In this document: piece by piece, positions 37,065 to 50,099 of the stretch
Layout of the letters: each line of letters starts with the position of its first letter
Position numbering within the stretch: the first letter of the stretch is position 1
Source of the DNA: Glossina fuscipes
Taxonomy: Eukaryota > Arthropoda > Insecta > Diptera > Glossinidae
Direction of reading: 5' to 3'
Assembly: GCF_014805625.2 (NCBI RefSeq)
Contig: NW_023998414.1
Location: 38,202,148-38,266,147, forward strand
DNA length: 64,000 nucleotides
The notes under the pieces: generated by a model
Databases searched by the model: none
Seen by the model: the letters and a program-made list of their open reading frames with translations, nothing else
Told to the model about the DNA's origin: nothing
Program-made: the position numbers and the translations under genes

Positions 37065-37630
37065 TTGTGTATTTGTGCATGTCACTTTTCTTAAAACTTT
37101 CTTTGAAAAACTACATTTCTTACTACATCCGGATGATCAAACTGCTGCGTTTCGCTTCGCACGCCCGCAAATTGCTGCATTGTGGCATTGTGGGTTCTTG
37201 TCTCGGCTGCCTTCTTGGTATCAAAATGAAAAGTCTTAAACGTTGCAGAGAATATTTCGCATACACTTATTCACACACGTAAACATTTATCACTAAAATG
37301 TACTACGTATGGGAAATTCCATAGCAAATGCAATTAAAAAAATAACTCAATCCATGATAATATTAGGTGTACAAATAAATTTTGTAAATTAAAATTGATT
37401 GCTTCATAAAACAAATATGCCATTTTTTTTTTTTTGTTTTTTTATTATTTTTTTTTTTTGAAAAACGTTAGGATATACATAGACTAGACATTGACGTTTC
37501 TACGGTAGAGGTTTCAATTATTTACTAGCTGTCGTTCAGTCCACAACTGTGTATGGATAAAATAAGATCATTTACGCGCACTGTATTTTATTCGCTCGGA
37601 GTGAAAAAAAACAAAAAAATTTCAAAAAAA
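36502..37630. other. Gene-free region upstream of gene Z
   Basis: This is the 5' side of the SmydA-like gene Z, so its promoter should lie here, but I see no convincing TATA/Inr pair. It contains a GT run at 37027-37058 and poly(T) near 37422-37460. Confidence 0.4.
37027..37058. repeat. (GT)n microsatellite
   Basis: Perfect GT run of about 30 bases, giving Val/Cys-rich and His/Thr-rich spurious frames on the two strands. Confidence 0.95.
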
Positions 37631-37639
37631 AATTAAGAA

Positions 37640-38095
37640 AGCGGTTCGTGAGATTTCGCACAAGAAGTTTCAATCTTGAAGACGATCACTGCCCTAGAGC
37701 TTTGCATGGCGGAGATTGAAAAGGAAAGCAAGCATCTACCACGAACTTCTAAAACTTTTGGACTGGTGAAACGGTATTACAACTGAACGAACCGAACAAG
37801 TCGAACTAAGTAATCATTTGCGAACAAAGGAACATAAACAGTGATTTCGCTTCATGAAAACGTCCGTCCGTCTACAGCAAAGGCAACTTGGACGAAGACC
37901 TGCCTTCGTCTGATAGCCAATTCTTCAGATTTCTGTAGGCACAATTAACAATCCAGCGTTTCTTCGCAAATAAACATGTACGAAAATGAGTCGGCTCGAA
38001 ACTACGAAACTTCTGTAGCGAGATCTTCCGTATGCTACCCGAATAAGAGGCAAAAGACCATAGATGACGGTGGAGAATATTTCAATTATCAAGCT
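37640..38095 (+). mobile_element. Mariner transposase relic, internally deleted
   Basis: In order: 'FRTRSFNLEDDHCPRALHGG' (the helix-turn-helix region F..GDF.LED..R.GRP), then 'YHELLKLLDW' (G.VYYELL), then 'VISLHENVRPSTAKATW' (V..LHDNA.PH.A), and 'QKTIDDGGEYF' at the right end (the conserved RW.K.I...G.YF C terminus). Frames shift and stops occur between them. The spacing shows that the central part between the N-terminal block and the YELL block is deleted. Confidence 0.7.
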
Positions 38096-38119
38096 TTGTG
38101 ACAAGTATTTTTTTCATTA

Positions 38120-38430
38120 AATTTGAATTTTAGCGAAAATTGATTTTACTTCACGACAACGTCCGACTGTTTACAGCAAAGACAACCTATTAAATATTCT
38201 TTAATTTGGATTAAAAACTTCTTTAAATTCTGGCTTAGTCTTCAAACCTGACGTCTTCCGATAACTGCTTGTTCAGAACGACGTAGTCGTACTTAATAGA
38301 CCGGCAGTTCCACAAAGTTGAAAATAGGCGAAAATGGGTTAATAAACAACTCGCCTCGAAACTTCTACAAAGTTTTTATCGCCAGAGCATCGGTAAGGTA
38401 ACTGTTAATAAAGGTGGAGAATATTTACCA
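38120..38430 (+). mobile_element. Second mariner relic, directly adjacent
   Basis: Repeats the catalytic block as 'LILLHDNVRLFTAKTT' at about 38140-38185 and the C-terminal block as 'VTVNKGGEY' at about 38395-38425, with degenerate sequence between. Same strand and same order as the preceding relic, so either two nested or tandem insertions or a partial duplication. Confidence 0.6.
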
Positions 38431-38519
38431 CACCTATGACACAGTTTGGCAAATGGACAATTGAACGGACGGACATGCTTAGGTGCATTGAGTAGGCGTG
38501 GACGATCCTTTCTATGTTT

Positions 38520-38958
38520 GTACATCTACTACAGCATCGCCCACAGAATATACGTCCAAATTTTCATAGATTTATTTGCTGTAGTTTATGAATAAAGAGA
38601 AAGAAGCCAATTTTTTATTCATTTGAAAAGTACAAAAGTCTTCACTTTACGTAGCACTGTAGGCGTGCCTATTTTCAATTTTCAATATCAACCTATGTGC
38701 AAGACCATGCAATGTTTCTGCTAAATTTGAAGACGATGCTTCATGTTTGTGGCCAGAAGAATGTTCTCCATAGACATTACATAGACGGACAGACGGACAT
38801 GCTTAAATCGATTTAGTATTCGATGCTTATCATGAATATATATATATATATATATAAATATACATTTGTAGGTTCTCTAAAGCTTTCTTCTGGACGTTGC
38901 AAACGTTTTGACAAAATGACTATACCTTCGGTCCTTCGGTGATGGGTATAAAAATTCA
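38520..38958 (-). repeat. Repeat family A, half copy
   Basis: 'tgtaggcgtgcctattttca', 'tgtggccagaagaatgttct', 'tacatagacggacagacgga' and the terminal 'tgatgggtataaaaattc' are the reverse of the first half of family A. An AT run at about 38837-38856 sits inside. Confidence 0.65.
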
Positions 38959-39936
38959 AAGGGATGCCTTTAGCTTAAAACTCTTACCATATCTCTTAAT
39001 AGTTTATTTACTGCAATCAACTACGTTCTTACCCAGGAAACAGATCAGCATTCGAAATTCTAAGCCCGTATCTGCAATATATATCTATCTAAGCTATTTA
39101 TAAAAGAACAAGAAAAAAATCAGCTTTAAATGGAAACCGCCATACGTATGCAATTCTCACGTTTCGTTTTAATGTAAATATAAAACTATACACAAACAAC
39201 ATGTCATACAATAGACATATATAACACATTCATTGAGAAAACATATTTCTCACGTAAACAATATATGTGAATGAAAAAATTTATATACATACGTACGTAA
39301 TGAATCATAAGCATTTCTCGTGCTATGTCTGTCTATGCGCCAACTTACAAATTTCTAACGTATAAACATATATATATATATATATATATATAATCATACT
39401 ATATATCTGCACAAAGAAAACGAGATGAAAAAAAGTTTATTAATTAGTTGATCGATCTAAAACTATAACATAACATAACAAGTGACACAAATGATAATAT
39501 TCACGCTAGAGGAAATTTTAATTAAATGCGAATAAGGAATCTTTGCTTTGCGAATTGCTTGACGATTGAAATAAGATCTATGAAGATGAATCGAAGACGT
39601 ATGCATCAAGTATATTGTTTCTGTTCCCGATGCGATTCCATCACGACACGATAAACGAAACGATAAGTAAACAAATGATATCGATTCTGTAAAACATCCA
39701 AAAAAAATATATAGGAAATAATCTATGATGCCTGCGATGCCTCTAACGCATGTTAGTGCATCTAGCAGACGAAATAATGAATTTTGCATATTTCCTTCTT
39801 GATGTAGTGAATATAAAAACTAACCAACATATATATATATATATATATATATTAATTAATTATCAAAATTAATTACGACTCTTTAAAATGTCTTGTTAAT
39901 AATTTTAATGAATTAATTTATGTTATACATGAAATA

Positions 39937-39939
<3 letters not shown>

Positions 39940-39973
<34 letters not shown>
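39940..39973. repeat. (AT)n microsatellite
   Basis: AT run of over 30 bases. Confidence 0.95.
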
Positions 39974-39977
<4 letters not shown>

Positions 39978-42409
39978 TTCACTTCAGATATCGCATATAT
40001 CTAATAATTAAAGTTTTTCGATGAAATTCTTTTATTGCTTGCACAAACAATTTTATCAATGGTAAGAGCGCTATTTACATATTACAAAATTTTGGCTGTT
40101 AAGCCCGTCGGATCGTTATTGTGAGAATGACGAGATTCGATTCTACGATCGTATGATTCGAATGGCTTCACTTTAAAAGAAAATATTTGCAACAAAGAGC
40201 CAGCTAATACTGACAGGCAAATTTGAGCAATCTATTCCTTTGTTGTCTTTATCTTCAAGAACAAGCCAGTAGTCCGCATCTCTAAATAGCAAATCGTGGA
40301 CAATACGGTATCTTGAAGCAGGCAAACGAAACTCATTATAATAATTGCATCTAAGTATGTGAGCCATTGTACAGAGAAAGTATATATAATTTTACTGTTA
40401 TGAGCTTTGCGTTCATAATTTCGTCTTTCCGTCTGTCTATTATCAAACAATCGGTTCTCATAATGCTCATAATAAAAATAATCGAGAAACATATCTGCAG
40501 TTTCATCATCGAATTTGAAAGTTAAGCAAATGCACTATGGAGAACAATGGTCCACCATTAAATACCCTACATCGTTTCGCTTAATACAATTGTTCGTATA
40601 ATGCTTATCAAAATACTACAAGACATACGTTCGTTAGATCAGTGTAGATCATAGCCCAAAGCTAATCTGTACAAATATCATAATCACTGATGTAAGGCTT
40701 TACCGCTCAATTTACTGCTTCGATCGCTATGCTTCGTCTACTTCTTTCTTCTTTTTTAATTTATCGTAGTGTATCCAGTTTTCATCATGGTTCCGAATTA
40801 AACTCGATTCATTATTCATCGTGTTCATATAACCAATCACAACACTTCAAGCGATATAAATTGTATGCTATCATGAAGAGGAGTTTTCAAAGGAAGAAGG
40901 TATAGTATCATCTAAGATGGCATATTGCTACTTATGACATATCGTCTTAAAAATCGAAACAAAACGTTTTCATAATTGAGAGCGTGTAACCTATCTAAAA
41001 ATACAACTCTGCCTACTACAAAACACAATGCACATCTACGGATATACTTTACCATCAAATATTAATGCATACGCCACGTAACTGTTTCTATTAACCACAT
41101 AGGAGGTTTTTTTTAAAAAGTTTCCTACATAAGTAAAAAACAAGAAAAATTCGATTTATCTATCAACTTCTTCAAGAGTCATACAATAAGTCGAACGGTA
41201 GCCTAACATTTAGGTAATTTTTTAGAGATTTCGCGCGACTCTTCAAATACACTTCAGTTTCCCTAATGATTCTTTAACGATGTTTCAACAGATAATAGTC
41301 GTTGCAGATTACGATCTGAAGAATATGGGAAAGGCAACAACAAATCGATCTTTCGTTCTTGCAATTTTGCCTTTGCTCGGTCCACCGCGGCGTAAAGCCG
41401 CTATACACGACGTCCATAATTTAAAACTACATAGTGACTTGTACTTAGCGACAGCCTGATACTCACTTTTTGCTCTTTTCACATTAAAATTTGTGTCACG
41501 CAAACCATTGTCATACAACAACCACACGCACATGAACGATTATAATGACTACTTATCAACGCATGTACACACGTATCTCTCAACTTTTGTGGTTAAGTGT
41601 TGCCGGCTGTATGTTCGAGTCTAAAACTTTTCAAACAACCTGCATATCGTTTAGAATAGACTGACAATATCGCTGGGTGAACATATTTTGTTACCGATCG
41701 TTAAAATTGAGATCATCGTTGATATCGTCAGTTCTTGGGTTGAGATTACTTGATGTCACCAGTTTTTAAATGGTGACTGAATTATGATATGACAAAAATG
41801 CCTTTATGCTGCCGAAAGTGCAACAAGTCTAAATAAACTCCAGCACAACTCATTTACGGACGTAAGGCAACTATAAGCATAGATGGCATAACTTTTTCTC
41901 TACATTAGTCTTAATCTGCTATAAGAATGATCAAAACACTAACATTACTATTAATTGAGTTTGTAAAAATAAAGTTAACAACATTCTCTCATCAACTACG
42001 GCCCTCACTAAAATTATTAAGCGACATTATGCCATAGGTTATAGGCTGTCACTTTTGTTTGCATAATGACAATATTTTAACACATTGACAGATTTGCTTT
42101 AATAAGCAACTTCAATGTACACATCCTATCGCTGTCATCTAGCGTATTATTCATTTCATAAGTCTTTTGTTCCCTTTATTACTCCTTACAGTACTGCACG
42201 CATAAATGCCATTTGGTATGCAACAACATATGCAATTATTTGCTGCAAAAATTACTTTTACCATATATTAGGATTTGAAATATATTTTTAATCATCTCTC
42301 GCTTATGATAGCCTGAGAACAGTAATATTAATAGTTGCAGTTAAGCGACGCAGCACCAACGAGATGATCAACAATTATCCAAATCTGACTAAAGACTGTT
42401 TATCTATTG

Positions 42410-42440
42410 GATTTGGCTATCGATTTGGCTATCGATTTGG
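42410..42440. repeat. 12-bp tandem repeat (gatttggctatc)n
   Basis: About two and a half direct copies of gatttggctatc. Confidence 0.85.
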
Positions 42441-43169
42441 CAAACGATCGAAAATTAAATCTTACTTCTATATGCTTTTGCATCACTGTTAAGGTAAGCG
42501 AATTTTTTCCTTTTTTAAAACTTGAAGCGCTTACTTTGATGCTCTGTATTCCGTTCATGCGAATGAAAGATGACGAGTAATAAATGACTAGAATGTAAAG
42601 GAGAAACATAAGAAATGATGATAGCAAAGAAAGACATTCCGATGTTCATCTGGCCAGAACTTATGACCAAAAGAAAAAAGTATACATACATATATATATA
42701 TATATAATATGGTGATCTTCTAATGATCACAATAATTATCTCTCCTTGAAGATTTAAATATTGCATCCAAAATAAAGAAGAAGGCTATCTAAAAGGCAAC
42801 TGCTGTACGCGTCTAGAAATGAGAGAACTGATGTTCGTTTAACGCGCTTTGGCCTTAATGAGAGAAAGCTTTATTATTTATACGTAAATACGCATAATAA
42901 ACTCTCTTTTTACGCGCTTTTTTCTATTTTCACGGCTTATCAGACATCCTCTACTGAAAATTTTATTTGCCATGACATGATTTGAAAGCCATTGTCCTAT
43001 TAGTTATTCAAGTAACCGCCTACTTTGTGCCGAGTTTAGTCCAAACTGCATTCTTTATTACGAACATATAAAAAAAATTCACATCACTGTTCTAGAGAAT
43101 GAAATGTTAAATAAAATTACATATATACCATAAGGACTCATATTAAAAAAACTTTTGCATATTCAATAT

Positions 43170-43610
43170 TTATACCCTACGGCACATGTGGTATAGTGTG
43201 AGTGTATTATACAGAAGGACTCGATTGAGACTCATCGCTTCAGAACCATTTTCTGAATCAATCTAAACTTGTCTGTCCGTCCGTCTGTCTCTCTTGTTTT
43301 CCTGCGCCCCTTGTTGTGCAGTGTATGTGTGTGTATAATACACAGAAGTACTCAATGTAGCACCATCCTTCATTGCACCCAATCATTTTTTTAATTCAGT
43401 CTAAACTTGTCTGTTCGTCTGTCCGTCTGTCTCTCTTGTTTCCTCCGTTCAATCTATAGATCTTGCGATATGTTAATGACATTTGATATCCAAACAGACT
43501 TTGGCGCAAAGACGTGTTTGAATACGCTATTGAAAATGGATCAAAATGGGCCACTTTTTCAACCAATCTGCTTATAAAGCCTATTGTAATGTCATTATGA
43601 GAATATATAT
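43170..43610 (+). repeat. Repeat family B copy with internal duplication
   Basis: Starts 'tataccctacggcacatgtg'. The core 'aatctaaacttgtctgtccg' occurs twice, about 130 nt apart (near 43260 and 43400), the second followed by 'atgttaatgacatttgatat' and 'gaaaatggatcaaaatgggc'. The left part of the element is thus duplicated in this copy. Confidence 0.65.
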
Positions 43611-46600
43611 TGTAATTTTTAAGAATTCGCGACAAAAATCGCTTAACAACAATATTTCGCGATTCTAAATTGGTATGAAAACTTTGGATACAATCGGGAA
43701 ATTTTTTGAACCTCTTGCTCTATAACCGTTTCTATAGAAACTGAATACTTATAAGGTAAGTATTCTTAATTTTTAATACTTCTTGATGAAAACTCGTTCA
43801 TAATAATAATTTGACATAAATATTAATCTTAGCGAATGTAGACCACGTTGAAAATGCCAAACCATCTAAAGGTTCCAATGAAAAATAGGGTTTTATATGC
43901 CAAAAAAAATGTAATTTTTTTTAAATTTTATTATGAGCAGTACATGAATCATAAAGAATTTGGTTCATATAGTACTATTGTTTAGAGCGCACCAGAGATA
44001 GAAGCTCGCATGACGTCAAAGTCTCACAGATAGATTATTACAACGGGATCATGTAGAAAATAATGAAATATATAAAAAGTAAATTATGTTTGATATACGT
44101 GCTCCAAACATTAGTTGATGTTTTGAGTATCCTTCTGTATGAGAACTTTCATGAAAACTATGCATTTACATCAAAATAATGAAAAATTTTTGATGCATTA
44201 TTGAAAAAATGAATGATGAGCATAGGATATGTTATGGTCGTTCTTGCCCGACTATAACATTTTTGTTTATTTTTTACATATTTTCCCAGCTATATACATT
44301 CATTATATATTATCTTGCACGGTTATCGAACAAGATGAAAGCTATTATCAATTTTATAGTAGAAAATGTACTCTTTCTACACGTTTTCATTTCGAGTAAT
44401 TTGGCCAACGTGTAAAAAGAGAATTCTGTAGTATACATAGGTAATTATATCGTCATTCAATGCAAAATTTCTTGCATAAATTATTCCTCTATTGAACGAT
44501 TCTGTTACTCTTTAGAGCTTTATCATTATGAAAAAAGCTTTGAATAGAAAAAAAAGCAAAAAAAAAAGAAAAAAAAAGAAAATTAAAAAACATTTATGTT
44601 TATAATTAATCATGAATGCACGTGCAGAACAATAGGCCTGCTCTACATCTGTACTTCTGTAAACTTGAATATCTTAGACACACTTTGCAATGAATATTTT
44701 TGCAAAGACCATCAGAATATTTATAATTACTACAGGAATGCAAATACAAATAAATAATGCTTTGTACACTAGAAGAGCGAAAAAAAAATGGGTTTACTGA
44801 ATTTGTTATTGTATTTGTAACGCTCACAACCGCTACAACATAAAAACCCATATACTTTCGATTGACATAAGATTCTGGCTTAAATTAGTCGTGAACGTCC
44901 GCTCGTTCCTTCCTCTTTCCAATTGGTGTTTTGAAACTAAAGCAGGCCGCGAGAAATTTAAAATTTAGTTTAATAATCAATGCTTGGCGAACAAACGACT
45001 AATCGATAAAACTATAGTAGATAAGGACATGACATACCTTAATGAAAATGGCTCTATACGTCCATTCATCATGCAGCATGCAAAGTAAGAACGCTTTACG
45101 ATTATTAAAATGATGCTTATTTGAAATTCTCACAAATATTTGCGAGTAATGTAAAGTGAATACCAGAAAAAAGATGACATCTAGACAAGCGAGTCTTGCC
45201 CACTTTGCCTAATGCAATTCTTTAGATGTTTTCGTGACTCAACATCAAAAACTATAATACTTTCTTATCATATAAGAGCATACTTTCCATACGCGTCCAC
45301 ATATGAGAGGGGTCCAAATGGGGTTATGGTCTAAATTTAACAAATTAATTTTTTTTTTTTTTTCTTAAAGATTTTTCATTTTTTATGTCATATAACAGCT
45401 CGCTTTACTCTTTATATAAAGGATGATTGACTTCGAATTACATGAAAAAAAAAAAAAAAAAATTCATTCAGAAAATACACTTGTTTTCCCCATTTTCTAG
45501 AAGGCTTTAAACATCAATTTGAAGCAATTTGCAGACAACTATCTCCCTCCCTCTCCACTCTTATGGACATAACATCGAGTACACTTACAAGTTTAAAGCA
45601 AATTTTCCGCAATTTTAAGGCGCGTCATTTTTTTAACAAGAACTACAAAAATTATCTATCAATTACGTCATTATTGAAATGGGCCCATAGAGCCTATGCA
45701 GCAATTTTCTGGTCTTCAAAGTTAACCTGATGATAATGATAAGAAAAAATTAATATCCAAAGTTTTTTTTTTTTAAACAAAGCCGAAAAATAGTAATCAT
45801 GCGAAACGAAAAAGTTTTATCTAATAGGTTGCTTGCATCTATTTTGATCAGTGACGTTTCGACATTCATTAGCTTTACTGTTTGATTCGAAAAAAAATCT
45901 TCTGAATAAAAATAGAAGAGAGAGTGATTGTAGTACTGCACTACTGCACTACTGTAGGGTGCTCAGTATCAATGTGATTTGTTCATTTGAACGATGCGTC
46001 TGTTTTGATTTTCAAAAAATTCTACTTTTTACATGGCTATGTTACACCCATCGCATATACACCAAAGCAAACACAACTATATGCCATTAAGTTTTTTAAA
46101 AATATTTTTTATGCCGCTTGTATGGCAACCCTTTAGTTAGAACATTTTAGAATTTCTGCCGCCACCTAAGATTCGACGAGAAGAGAAGGCGCTCAATCCA
46201 TCGAGAACATGATAAGCTCATGAAACATCAAGATTTTTGACAAATAGTAAACAAAAATTTATTGACCCACTAAACCGATGGACTAATTTTGGCGATTGTT
46301 GAACAGTTGAATAGTTGGTTATAGCATTAAAAGTGAACAAGTATTAAGATTTAAAATTTTTCGCATATACGACAGCAGTAACCGCAATTCAACCGCAAAG
46401 TAACGACACATCTCGGCCAGAAAGGACACAATCGAGGGAAAAATTTGGCCTAGAAACGCGTTGAGGTACTGTGCATCCTTTTTCTATAAGACGCAAAACC
46501 AATAGATGACCAAATTACCGAATTTTACAATTTAATAATTTAATTAACATCAGCAAAAGCTGGGTTCAGAGTTAAGCAATGTCATATATGTATATATATA

Positions 46601-46845
46601 TATACAGAGGCGCAGCAATAGTTATTTGAATAAGTCTGCTGTTGCAGGCATAGATGAAATACTTTATCACGCATCCACCAATGAGGTGCTTGAACCCCAG
46701 CCCCACGATACACCAACTAAAAGCGGTATTCGGTATCGTTCTCTCTCTATATCCGCTCAACAAAAATAACAATGTAAGCGCCGAACAGTTGACAAAAGTT
46801 GTCGTACGCACAACTTGCAACAACAATGAATTTTTTTCTTCACCG
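43611..46845. other. Gene-free spacer
   Basis: Contains family C-like text at about 45250-45430 and A-rich runs near 44550-44590. No exon recognised. Confidence 0.45.
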
Positions 46846-46849
46846 AACG

Positions 46850-47690
46850 ATGAGAGATTTAATAATTTGGTCGAAACGTTTGCATCGCCCAGAAGGAAGC
46901 GTCCTAGATCCCACAAAGTATATATATTCTTGATCAGCGCCAAATTCTGAATCGATAAAAACATGTCCGTTTGTCCGTCTGTGTAATGTGTGTTGTAAAC
47001 ATTCTTCTGGCCGGATAAAGTAAGCTATCGACTTCAAATTTCGCAAAAGCATTGATCGTTCTTGCGCGCAGCTTGGTACCGCAACTGAGCTTAATCGGTC
47101 GAAGGGCGTGCCCATCGTACTACGTAAACTGAGAAAGGAATGAAAAATTCGTATTTTACTCATTTCTCATAAACTATAGCAAATAAATGTACAAAATTTT
47201 GAACGCGTATTCTATCGGGCACAAAAATGAAAAAAATTGACCCCGCCTTGCCCATGTTAAAAGTGTATCAAAATTTAATTTTCCTTTCAATATCTTTATA
47301 TCGCGCAAAAAGAAGCTTCAAAAGCCCCATAAAGTATGCAAATTCCTGGCCAGTCCCAACTCTTGAATGCACCTAAACCTATCCGCCTCTTCGTCTGTCC
47401 ATCTATCTGTTTGCGTAATTATGTAGTATGTGTGGTAAGCACATGAAGGTTTCGCCTACAAACTTGCAAAAGAATTTGGAATTGACCTAAACTTTTCAAA
47501 GGACACGCCTATAACGCCCAGTGTCTATATGACAAAAGCTTTAATTTCGAATATAGAAGAAATCAACTGCGCCCAATCCATATTATAGAGCATGAAAATT
47601 TTATTCTTTTACTTCTTTTGTCTTTTTTTGGGGTTAACGGTGATGGATATAAAAGATTCGGTACCAACCGAGCTTAACTGTCTTGTTTAT
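46850..47690 (+). repeat. Repeat family A, long copy 2
   Basis: 'gtcgaaacgtttgcatcgcc', 'tatatattcttgatcagcgc', 'aacatgtccgtttgtccgtc', 'atgcacctaaacctatccgc', 'cacgcctataacgcccagtg' and 'aaaagattcggtaccaaccg' occur in the same order and spacing as in copies 1 and 3. Same orientation as both. Confidence 0.78.
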
Positions 47691-48409
47691 TTCGTTTGGT
47701 TTATTTGGACAAATAAATTAATTATTCCCGTGGTTCTGATAAAAGACAGCCAGACTCATCGTGGTAGGATTGGTTATAAAAACACCGTAGCTCGGATTAC
47801 GATTGAGCTAAGCACAAGTCCAAAAATTATCTCACTAAAGCGTACACAACATCCATTATGTACTGTGTGCTGCTATCAGAAGACATTGCTCTTTCCGTTT
47901 AACATGAATTTCAGCAGATGATTTGACACTTGCTCGAAAGGTGCTTCGATTTTTTAAAACGATGCCCAAATTTGGATTCTTTAGCCTTAAAAGATCTTAG
48001 GATAGACTTAAAAGACCAATTTTTCCTTACGGAATTCGTATTATTTTCAAAATATGTTAGAAGTAGTGGCGACTGGGCAATATTTTGAATAGTAAATGTA
48101 TAACGAATGTTTTGCAATAAAACCAAGATTGTCGAAAAAAAAAAAATGGTGAAAGCAAAGTTATACATCTATGTGCATATATATATATATATATGTATTT
48201 ATCAATGAAAAAGTTGAAACTATATCTGAAGGGCTATGAGTTATATAATTTCATTTATATAAAAACAACAATAATAATTGGTGGATTAGGACCACTTTTA
48301 AGGTGAAGGTTCAATATTTTTAGCAGAATCAAAATTACTACTTGCTATATAGATAATAACCGAAAATTGTCCAGTTATTACTTGTGATACAAGAATATAT
48401 AAAGTTTCT
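47691..48409. other. Gene-free spacer
   Basis: Short AT run at 48177-48194. No exon or element recognised. Confidence 0.4.
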
Positions 48410-48775
48410 GCAGATGTATGCAACATTCAGACGAATTTAGACAGACGTAGCTTTTATTATACCGATCAATTCATAATCACTTTCTAGATCAATTTAAGCT
48501 TGTGTGTTCGTCTTCCCGTCTGTCCGTCTTGTTTTCTTATATTCAACTTATAAGCCGCAATTTTCCAAATGTTTCAATAAAATTCGAATCGCTGACCTGT
48601 TTTGGCCGAAGGACGCATGATATTGAAAATGATTGGGGATCGGACCATTTTTTCGATCACTTCCCATATAAACACATATTTTGAAAAATTATCATATGAT
48701 TAAGTGTAGGTTGATGTGAGTAATTAATGGGGGACCGTATCCGACTGTAGTGTTTTTATTGGTTTTAGTTTTTGA
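48410..48775 (+). repeat. Repeat family B copy
   Basis: 'attataccgatcaattcata', 'cttgtgtgttcgtcttcccg', 'gattggggatcggaccattt' and 'aattaatgggggaccgtatc' follow the forward family B order. Confidence 0.65.
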
Positions 48776-49087
48776 CCGACGCCCATAATCATTTTAATGA
48801 CGGTAGTAACAGATAAACATAGTCATAACTGTCTACATACATTTATTGAAAGACTACAAACGCTTTGTCAACATTAGCATAGGCCTTGAACAGCAGAGAG
48901 TATATCAGGTATTTCTATATCAGTAACCAGCGATTGACGACAGTATTCAACAGTGGATGAATAAATTACGACAAAATTATTTATAATATACGTTCGCATT
49001 TATGTTCGGCATCGCCTTCACATAATCTATGCATACATACCTAGGATTCAATGTTAAAGATCTACGATCCTAAGCGAAAAATCCATC

Positions 49088-49142
<55 letters not shown>

Positions 49143-49223
49143 GATTTGTTAAAACATTTTTAAAATGTTTTTTTATATTAATCGATAATATTTACTCAAA
49201 ATATTTAATTTTATTATACTTAC
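48776..49223. other. Intron side of SmydA-like exon Y
   Basis: Downstream of the Y donor on the - strand. Holds an AT run of nearly 50 bases (49090-49137) and no candidate 3' exon. Confidence 0.5.
49090..49137. repeat. (AT)n microsatellite
   Basis: Perfect AT run just downstream of the donor site of exon Y. Confidence 0.95.
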
Positions 49224-50099
49224 TGTAGGATCTAGGCAACGTTGACATTGGCACATGAAATGCTTTGTCAAGCCCAAAAATATTTTACGCGCCAAATTAC
49301 TCCACAGAATGTGCGCGTACGTTGTTACAATTTCTTCGCCTCTCGCAATGGCTCGTGCCGCGCGCACAATTATAGTTTCACCATTTTCAAACGAGTGAGT
49401 GGCGTTCGGTACGCATCGATGATTCATAAGACCGGCCAATGGAAACAGTGCTCGTACAAATACCTCATGGTTGCCCACATTGCTGCGGCCCTCAAATGCA
49501 TTTGTATTTAAGACGCAAATTGTGCGATAAAACCATTCAAGCATCTCAGGTTGTTTAGGAAAACATTGAAAACAGTCCGCTGCTCTCTGAACTTCGACTC
49601 TATAATATTTATCACTGTTCGCCTGTAGTGATATCAACAGTTTTCTTTCCTCTTCGTTAAGAAAAATGCAACGCATCACTGTAACAATACGCAAAGAATG
49701 AGGATTTACTTTACTCAAATCTTTCGGTTTCCAGCGACGAAATGTTTCGCATTCTCTGCTATGACGCTCTGAAATTGAGCAATTCTCGCATACAGGCATA
49801 GAGCAGCCCAATTTACATAATATATCCGTATCATTTCCAGTTAATTGACAATAGCAGACGCAGCATGTATTAAGCTTCGAATTTTTATGGGCAGTTGGTC
49901 CTGCTAACAGCGCACGCTCTCGAAATATTATTTCGCTTTCTTTTATATCCCTAACGGCAAATATACCACGACCAGATATAGATGAATCCAATACCCTCCA
50001 TGATGGATTTTTAATATCCGTATCACTGTCACTCAAATGCAAATCAATAAGTTCGGCTAATTCCGGGATGGTGACAGTTTTAGACAGTCGTGTTGACAT
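49224..50099 (-). CDS. SmydA/msta-like SET-MYND protein Y, first exon only
   Basis: 292 codons from ATG (in-frame TAA 9 nt upstream) to donor ACA|GTAAGT, the same phase-0 boundary as gene Z exon 1. Predicted lysine methyltransferase of the SmydA group: GRGIFA at 43-48; MYND ligands C79, C82, C95, C99, C104, C107, H113 and C117; LNTNAFEG at 197-204; NHRCVPN at 226-232; Y261 in VTTY; post-SET C283-x-C285-x2-C288. All key residues are present, so this is not an obvious pseudogene. No matching C-terminal exon exists between here and gene Z. The nearest downstream one on this strand is Z's own at 32301-31864; joining to it would keep phase and give 437 residues. Reading past the donor adds 16 residues and a stop at 49173-49175. 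Confidence 0.85.

Larger units (their letters stand above)
38960..43150. other. Gene-free spacer
   Basis: No exon is recognised. Contents: AT runs at 39367-39392, 39828-39852, 39940-39973 and 42690-42706; family B scraps near 40545-40620 and 41690-41790 (reverse); and a 12-base tandem unit at 42410-42440. Confidence 0.5.

Noticed and set aside
39463..39789. 108-codon - strand open frame
   Set aside because: Checked as a possible missing terminal exon for SmydA-like Y; lacks the cysteine pairs, QDFA block and KLG-GDC end of the other two.
46572..46964. Overlapping open frames on both strands (130 and 98 codons)
   Set aside because: They run into the left end of repeat family A and have no domain signature.
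47592..47921. 109-codon + strand open frame
   Set aside because: Covers the 3' end of family A copy 2 and downstream spacer; no conserved motif.
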